Shown here: piece by piece, positions 58,066 to 62,475 of the stretch
Layout of the letters: every line of letters begins with the position of its first letter
Numbering within the stretch: the first letter of the stretch is position 1
Source of the DNA: an uncultured Granulosicoccaceae bacterium
GTDB taxonomy: Bacteria; Pseudomonadota; Gammaproteobacteria; Granulosicoccales; Granulosicoccaceae
Assembly: GCA_938003855.1 (NCBI GenBank)
Contig: CALKXD010000033.1
Location: 1-62,475 of the forward strand
Length of the DNA stretch: 62,475 bases
Direction of reading: 5' to 3'
The notes under the pieces: generated by a model
What the model was told of the DNA's origin: nothing
What the model saw: only the letters and a program-made list of their open reading frames with translations
Database searches by the model: none
Program-made: the position numbers and the translations under genes

Positions 58066-58086
58066 GTGCCACCCTATCGGTGGCAC
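58066..58086 (-). terminator. Hairpin after the peroxidase gene
   Basis: A perfect 8-bp stem GTGCCACC/GGTGGCAC with a 5-base loop lies 22 bp beyond the peroxidase stop on the minus strand. No T-run follows, so termination is uncertain. Confidence 0.5.
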
Positions 58087-58108
58087 ATACACTCTATCGC
58101 GCTACCAA

Positions 58109-60670
58109 TCAGGCAAACGACGTTTTGTCTTTATAGAAAACGTTGTCCTGCATTTCGAGTGGTGCATTGCGCTCGATAATATCTGCCAGAGTCGTTTGAT
58201 TTATTTGATCAAGCTCATCGCCGGAGTAGGTGCCTTCGTACCAGAACCGGTCAGCATCACGAATGTTCTCAAACTGATCAACGTTGATTTTGGTGAACAG
58301 CTCACCCATCATAGAATCGCCGTGATCTTTCTCGGCGAGGCCGCCAACCCAGAGATCAACCTGATCTACATTGTCGTATACGGACGCAAGCTTTTCACCC
58401 ACACCGTCAGCGAATATCGGATCATCAAACGATGTGATTCGATCCAGGCCCAGTGCTTCACGAGTATCGTTGTAGCTTGATAGTTCGTGATCGCGCCCGC
58501 GCTGGATATTAAGCGCTGCCAGATCCTGGCCGCCCGCACCCGGTGGGCCAAACAGCATGTTGCGCACTTCATCGACAACTTCATGATCAAGCGTCTGGCC
58601 CGATGTACTGGCCTGTGATGCCAGAATACCCTCGATGCCGTGCTTCTTTATGATCTCGGGGTTCATAAAGGCGTCGGCAAGGCTGGTGCCGGCGATTTCA
58701 CCTGAAATCATTGAATGCCCGAAACGATAGGCGGCAGTGGAGAACTCGTTGCTTAACGTGGCGTCAGCGGAAGGGTTGTAGCCCTTGTATTCAGATATAG
58801 CATCTTTGCCCAGCAGAGCCGGCAGATACTCGTTGTAGGTTATCGATTGCATTTGAGCGATATTCTTGTTGCGTGCTGCCTCGAATATCTGATTGTCGGT
58901 CCACTGCGGGTTAGCGCGCTGGTACTCTTCAGCCAGGCGGTTGTGCTCACGCGCAAACAACGTGTGCATGGACGTCAGGCCGGGTTGCTCATTGACACGA
59001 TCATCCCCGGCTTTGAAAAAACCTTTTTCATCAAGCGGCAACAGGTTGCCGTCACTCATTTTCAGCTTGCCGCCAACGTGACTGCGCAGGTCAGCTGCGG
59101 TCTTTGCATCAGAGCCATACACCTGGGAGCCGTCTATATAGGCACTTACTGTGTTGGTCTGTTGTGAGTTGCCGTGCGCATCCTTGGTGGCGGTAGAGCG
59201 GGTAAACGGGATTTGCTGTTTGCCAGTGGCAAATGGATCCAGTGCTTTGTCGCCTTTAGGGACAGCAATCGGTGCCTTTTCACCGGGTTCACCAGCGCGC
59301 GTGTCGGGCTTTGCTGTGGCGGTTATGTCGTGATCGTTAAACTGACCCCATTGCCACAGTATGTTGCTGGTGCCTTTCTGGTCAGGTTTGTCGACACCGC
59401 TTTCTGCAAACACTGCGTTACTGATATCGCGTGGGTTTGGCAGCGCTTTGCCGGTAGCGGTATCGGGCGCGCGTGATTTGTCCTGAGGCGCCAGTCGAGT
59501 GAACTGAGTATTGGCCGCACCTGAGTTGGTGCGATTCAGGTTGTTGCCGGAGCCATCGAGTGACCGTGTCGGAGTGTTGCTTCCACCTCCATGAGCCGAG
59601 CCGCCGCCTTGCCCACCGCCTGCCCCGGTGTTGTAGTTAGTGCTGCCATTGCCGCCGGATGTTTGTCCGCCATTGCCGTTGGTAGTCGGATCGTTATTTT
59701 GATTGCCTCCGCTGGAATACTGGCCCTGGCCGCCACCCTGGTTATTGCCCTTAGTACCACCGGTGTGCTGGCTGTTGCCACCATTGCCCTGGTTACCGCC
59801 GCTGGTATGCTGGCTGTTGCCACCATTGCTTCGGTTACCGCCACCGGCCTGCTGAGTGTTGCCACCGTAGCCCCGGTTGCCATTAGCGGTGTGCTGACCG
59901 TTGCTGGCAACACCGCGGTTGCTGCCGTCGTTGCGGTGACTATGACCGGAATTACTGAGAAACCCACCGCCCGTGTGCTGACCACCGAGGCCGCTGCTAC
60001 GTGCATCGCTGCCGAAAGCGCGGCCACCAAACGTGTTGCACCCGGTGTGTTGTGTAGCACGATGTTGTCCGGTGTGTGCGTGATGTTGACCCCGGTGGTG
60101 GCTTGCGCCTTGTGTCTGTTTGTGACCGCCATTGCCAACCGGTGCCTGGCGTCCGGTGTTGCCGCATTGGCCTGCAGCGGATCCACTATGTCGACCAGCC
60201 GAATTTTGTGTGCCAGTGGTGTGTCTTCCTGAGGGGCGCGGTTGTTGAGCTACAGCGTTGCTGCATCCGCCGGCGTTGCGACGTGCTGTTTGGTATCGGC
60301 CACCCTCGGCACTGCCACGGCGGCCGCTGTTGCGACAGCTGCTGTCCTGACTTGTGGATTGACCGCGTCGACCATTTTCATACCGCCCGGTGTCAGCGTT
60401 TCGGCAACCCTGGTTGCCTGCGTTGCCGCCACGCTGTCGTCGGCGCTCGCCGCCTTCACCGCACTGACCCGCGTTGCGTCGACTGTTGTCTGCGACATTG
60501 CGGCAAACCGGGTATTGCCGGGCTTTTGACTTGTTTGAATTACGAAAGGCGCGAAGCGCCTTGTCGGAGGATTGGTTGTTAGTGCTTAAAGACGACAGAA
60601 GCGAACCGATACTGCTTCCACCATTACAGCCTACCTGAGTTAAAAACTCAGGGGTCATTTCGAAAATCAT
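58109..60670 (-). CDS. Animal-type haem peroxidase with a long Gly/Asn/Gln/His-rich N-terminal region
   Basis: 853 residues. Residues ~40-385 are low-complexity: first Arg/Gly/Asn/Cys-rich, then GGN/GNGGNSQHT repeats. The peroxidase domain (~390-850) has distal His447 in WGQFNDHD, whose Asp446 is a haem-ester candidate, Ca-site YIDGSQVYGS, catalytic Arg558 and Glu561 in DDRVNEQP (Gln562 replaces the MPO sulfonium Met, as in lactoperoxidase), REHNRLA, proximal His652 in YRFGHSMI, and LNIQRGRDHELSSYNDTRE. It should be active. No signal peptide is seen; type I secretion is possible but unproven. AGGAG precedes the ATG. Divergent from the KGCPP gene. Confidence 0.9.
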   Translation of the reverse strand: MIFEMTPEFLTQVGCNGGSSIGSLLSSLSTNNQSSDKALRAFRNSNKSKARQYPVCRNVADNSRRNAGQCGEGGERRRQRGGNAGNQGCRNADTGRYENGRRGQSTSQDSSCRNSGRRGSAEGGRYQTARRNAGGCSNAVAQQPRPSGRHTTGTQNSAGRHSGSAAGQCGNTGRQAPVGNGGHKQTQGASHHRGQHHAHTGQHRATQHTGCNTFGGRAFGSDARSSGLGGQHTGGGFLSNSGHSHRNDGSNRGVASNGQHTANGNRGYGGNTQQAGGGNRSNGGNSQHTSGGNQGNGGNSQHTGGTKGNNQGGGQGQYSSGGNQNNDPTTNGNGGQTSGGNGSTNYNTGAGGGQGGGSAHGGGSNTPTRSLDGSGNNLNRTNSGAANTQFTRLAPQDKSRAPDTATGKALPNPRDISNAVFAESGVDKPDQKGTSNILWQWGQFNDHDITATAKPDTRAGEPGEKAPIAVPKGDKALDPFATGKQQIPFTRSTATKDAHGNSQQTNTVSAYIDGSQVYGSDAKTAADLRSHVGGKLKMSDGNLLPLDEKGFFKAGDDRVNEQPGLTSMHTLFAREHNRLAEEYQRANPQWTDNQIFEAARNKNIAQMQSITYNEYLPALLGKDAISEYKGYNPSADATLSNEFSTAAYRFGHSMISGEIAGTSLADAFMNPEIIKKHGIEGILASQASTSGQTLDHEVVDEVRNMLFGPPGAGGQDLAALNIQRGRDHELSSYNDTREALGLDRITSFDDPIFADGVGEKLASVYDNVDQVDLWVGGLAEKDHGDSMMGELFTKINVDQFENIRDADRFWYEGTYSGDELDQINQTTLADIIERNAPLEMQDNVFYKDKTSFA

Positions 60671-61813
60671 GCATGGCTCCTTTGGGCGGTTGGAGCAGAT
60701 TAGCGAGAACGACGGCTTATTATCTATTGCGTGTGCGCGGCTCTATTCCGGTAGCCCAATTGTTAGTTATGACTAATTACAATGTGTGGTATCTCGTTGT
60801 TATCCTGATACGTCATGCCGACCATACCGGTAAATTGTGCGCTCCGGCCAGAAGCTGACTTGCCGGAATCGCGGGTGACCTGCCGCAAGAGTGTATGCGA
60901 CCGGACCAATAATACTATACCAGAGCTGCAGATAAACTAGTTTGAATCAAGCCGCAGAAGAGTGCGTCGCTGATGCCATTAACCGGCGGTGTGGAGTCGA
61001 TTTCCCAGTGATTATTTCTGTTGGTCGGTCTGGCTGCTGATGGCAGCAGTAGTGGGTTATGTTGGTGTTTTTTTCGGTTGAGTGTCCTGGGTGCGTGCTG
61101 ATTGATGAAAATATATAGCAGGTGTGGTTATTCGGTTTAATGATTGTTGTTGCTCTGTTTTTTTAAAATACTGAAAATAGCGTTATATATTGAACTTTAC
61201 AGTGGTCGGAAATCTGGATGATATATGGGGTTTTTAGTGCAGGTTAGATGATTATAGATCGGTGTTCAGCTGGATTTTATGGTGGGATGCCGGGTGTAAG
61301 GTTATTTTCTTAGCTCTGTAAGTTGTGTAGGTTTTTATGGTAGTGGTAGTTCTACTCTACTGGTAATTTGGTGCCGCTAAGCCAAAAGTGATATGGCATA
61401 TTGCTGAGTTATATAAGTGTGGTGGTTGATGGTGCTGTTAACGATTAATTTCAGTAGCAGCGTTGATGGGCTAAGAGAATTTTTAACTTGCCCGGCAGGG
61501 TGATGATGACCTGCAGTTGCGGGTTGATCTGGTGGCTGAGACAGGGGTTTATGGTGCCTCTGGCCCAATTCAACAGGGACTTTTTTGGTTGATGGAAATG
61601 CTGCCGTTTTTTCTGTGCACTGTAAGGCAATTGAATCTCCATTTTTAGTGCATACTCCAACAACGGAAGTCATTCCGGATTGGGCCAGTGTCGGGTCAGG
61701 CAAAGGCAATATATATAGAGCTCTCGCAACAAAATAAGTAAGTCGCAGCTCGGTCTTAGTCTCCCTGTACCTGGAATATTTCTACAAATGTCTTGATAAG
61801 ACAGGGGTAAGGT
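60671..61813. other. AT-rich divergent intergenic region, ~1.14 kb
   Basis: It separates the divergent peroxidase and KGCPP-repeat genes. Parts are very AT-rich (15 G/C in 60 bases at 61141-61200), unlike the rest of the window. Short open frames, including a 110-codon one on the minus strand at 61377-61709, have no ribosome site and no family-like sequence. It probably holds regulatory sequence, or is of foreign origin. No RNA gene is recognised. Confidence 0.55.
61789..61803 (+). promoter_or_regulatory. Hairpin touching the Shine-Dalgarno of the KGCPP gene
   Basis: TGTCTT/AAGACA arms with a GAT loop end one base before the GGGGTAAGG ribosome site (61804-61812), two bases before the ATG at 61814. 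It may influence translation start. Confidence 0.5.
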
Positions 61814-62475
61814 ATGGGTATGTTTAATACACCATTTTCGATTTACGAGTCTGCTACTGTTACTGGTAGCAGCGCGTCTGCAGCAGCGTCGTCTGCAACT
61901 GCGTCTGCTGCAACAAGCAAAAGTGCATCTAAATCTGGTTTCAAATCCAGTGGAAGCACAGCAACTAAAGGCTGCCCTCCAAAAGGCTGCCCGCCTAAGG
62001 GCTGTCCTCCCAAAGGTTGCCCACCAAAAGGCTGCCCGCCTAAGGGCTGTCCTCCTAAAGGTTGTCCTCCTAAAGGCTGCCCGCCAAAAGGCTGCCCACC
62101 TAAAGGTTGCCCACCTAAGGGCTGTCCTCCTAAAGGTTGTCCTCCTAAAGGTTGTCCTCCTAAAGGTTGTCCTCCTAAAGGCTGCCCGCCTAAAGGCTGC
62201 CCACCTAAAGGCTGTCCGCCTAAAGGCTGCCCGCCTAAAGGCTGCCCGCCTAAAGGCTGTCCTCCAAAAGGTTGCCCGCCTAAAGGCTGTCCTCCAAAGG
62301 GTTGCCCTCCAAAAGGCTGTCCTCCAAAGGGTTGCCCTCCAAAAGGCTGTCCTCCAAAGGGTTGTCCTCCAAAAGGTTGCCCGCCTAAGGGTTGCCCTCC
62401 AAAAGGCTGTCCTCCAAAGGGTTGCCCGCCTAAGGGTTGCCCTCCAAAAGGCTGTCCTCCAAAGGGTTGCCCGCC
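61814..62475 (+). CDS. Lys-Gly-Cys-Pro-Pro pentapeptide-repeat protein, 3' partial (runs off the window)
   Basis: The frame opens at ATG 61814, with GGGGTAAGG just upstream, and continues to the last base. Residues 1-51 start MGMFNTPFSIYE and are Ser/Ala/Thr-rich, without a signal peptide. From residue 52 the sequence is the exact unit KGCPP repeated at least 34 times. Wobble differences (AAA/AAG, GGC/GGT, TGC/TGT, four CCN codons) fall only at third positions of this frame, which confirms the coding frame and selection on the protein. I recognise no family. Binding of metal or haem (Cys-Pro is a haem-regulatory motif) or a cross-linked fibre are possibilities. The Pro-Pro pairs suggest EF-P-dependent translation. 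Confidence 0.85.
   Translation, partial: MGMFNTPFSIYESATVTGSSASAAASSATASAATSKSASKSGFKSSGSTATKGCPPKGCPPKGCPPKGCPPKGCPPKGCPPKGCPPKGCPPKGCPPKGCPPKGCPPKGCPPKGCPPKGCPPKGCPPKGCPPKGCPPKGCPPKGCPPKGCPPKGCPPKGCPPKGCPPKGCPPKGCPPKGCPPKGCPPKGCPPKGCPPKGCPPKGCPPKGCPPKGCPPKGCP
61967..62475 (+). repeat. 15-bp tandem repeat array (KGCPP codons)
   Basis: About 34 contiguous 15-bp units of the form AARGGYTGYCCNCCN, with no spacers. Towards the 3' end, units are grouped in higher-order 30-, 45- and 60-bp blocks (for example two near-identical blocks starting at 62401 and 62446), evidence of recent unequal recombination. The first part mainly uses CCTAAA junctions, the last part mainly CCAAAG. Confidence 0.95.

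Noticed and set aside
59536..60186. Second minus-strand frame over the peroxidase N-terminal region, with another piece at 60250-60498
   Set aside because: Interrupted by a stop and Ala/Thr/Val-biased through composition. I keep it only as a reason for caution about the peroxidase N-terminal frame.
59591..60232. Plus-strand 213-codon open frame, strikingly hydrophobic, opposite the peroxidase
   Set aside because: Antisense of Gly/Asn/Gln codons automatically gives Ala/Val/Leu/Ile-rich sequence; no ribosome site, and the peroxidase strand has clear motifs.
61377..61709. 110-codon minus-strand frame in the AT-rich gap
   Set aside because: No ribosome site and no recognisable sequence; expected by chance at this length.
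61967..62475. CRISPR array or non-coding satellite
   Set aside because: The 15-bp units are contiguous, without spacers, and vary only at third positions of one frame preceded by an ATG and ribosome site.
61967..62475. Collagen-like triple helix
   Set aside because: Gly recurs every five residues, not every three.
61967..62475. Reverse-strand Leu-Gly-Gly-Gln-Pro repeat protein
   Set aside because: In that frame the variable bases do not fall at third positions, and no start or terminus is visible within the window.

Overview
The window reads as a chromosomal segment of a gammaproteobacterium, probably marine. This rests on the gene families (lolA-rarA, queG, parC, efp-epmA, psd, prmB, a PutA without the ribbon-helix-helix domain, a Pseudomonas-like Fur), on lipoprotein and outer-membrane signals, and on a dense GC-rich coding layout. 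I cannot name the genus from the sequence alone. No rRNA, tRNA, CRISPR array or insertion sequence was recognised.

Layout. 1-23.8 kb is mostly housekeeping and catabolism. It holds a LolA C-terminus with an unusual acidic, proline-rich tail, then rarA, queG, a ChrR-like cupin, a cadherin-like lipoprotein, parC and a membrane zinc peptidase. These are followed by efp with its lysine-modifying enzyme epmA, an orphan HExCH protein, psd, prmB, putA, several small enzymes, a flavin monooxygenase fused to an NTF2-like domain, and an SDR-photolyase pair. 24.2-41.8 kb is a single-direction surface-protein locus: three large DUF11-type secreted proteins and one small one, a 2017-residue protein with Ig-like domains and a C-terminal outer-membrane barrel, and an OmpA-type lipoprotein. 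42-57.8 kb is mixed: fur, an ACT-domain protein, a diguanylate cyclase, a DGPF/ECF42-type sigma pair, an RtcB-family ligase, a sorbosone-dehydrogenase-like protein, an M15 lipoprotein peptidase, a sugar-nucleotide reductase-like protein, a carbohydrate esterase with Asp/Gly/Trp-rich modules, a DUF2817 peptidase, a nitronate monooxygenase and a hypothetical protein.

The most unusual part is the right end. At 58.1-60.7 kb, on the minus strand, lies an animal-type haem peroxidase with a ~385-residue Gly/Asn/Gln/His/Ser-rich N-terminal region. Divergent from it, across a ~1.1 kb AT-rich gap, an ORF that runs off the window end (61814 onward) encodes a 51-residue Ser/Ala-rich leader. The leader is followed by at least 34 tandem copies of Lys-Gly-Cys-Pro-Pro, identical in protein sequence while the DNA varies only at third codon positions. 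It is a protein under strong selection for an exact pentapeptide. Its function is unknown; a metal- or haem-binding role, or a cross-linked polymer made together with the peroxidase, are hypotheses only.
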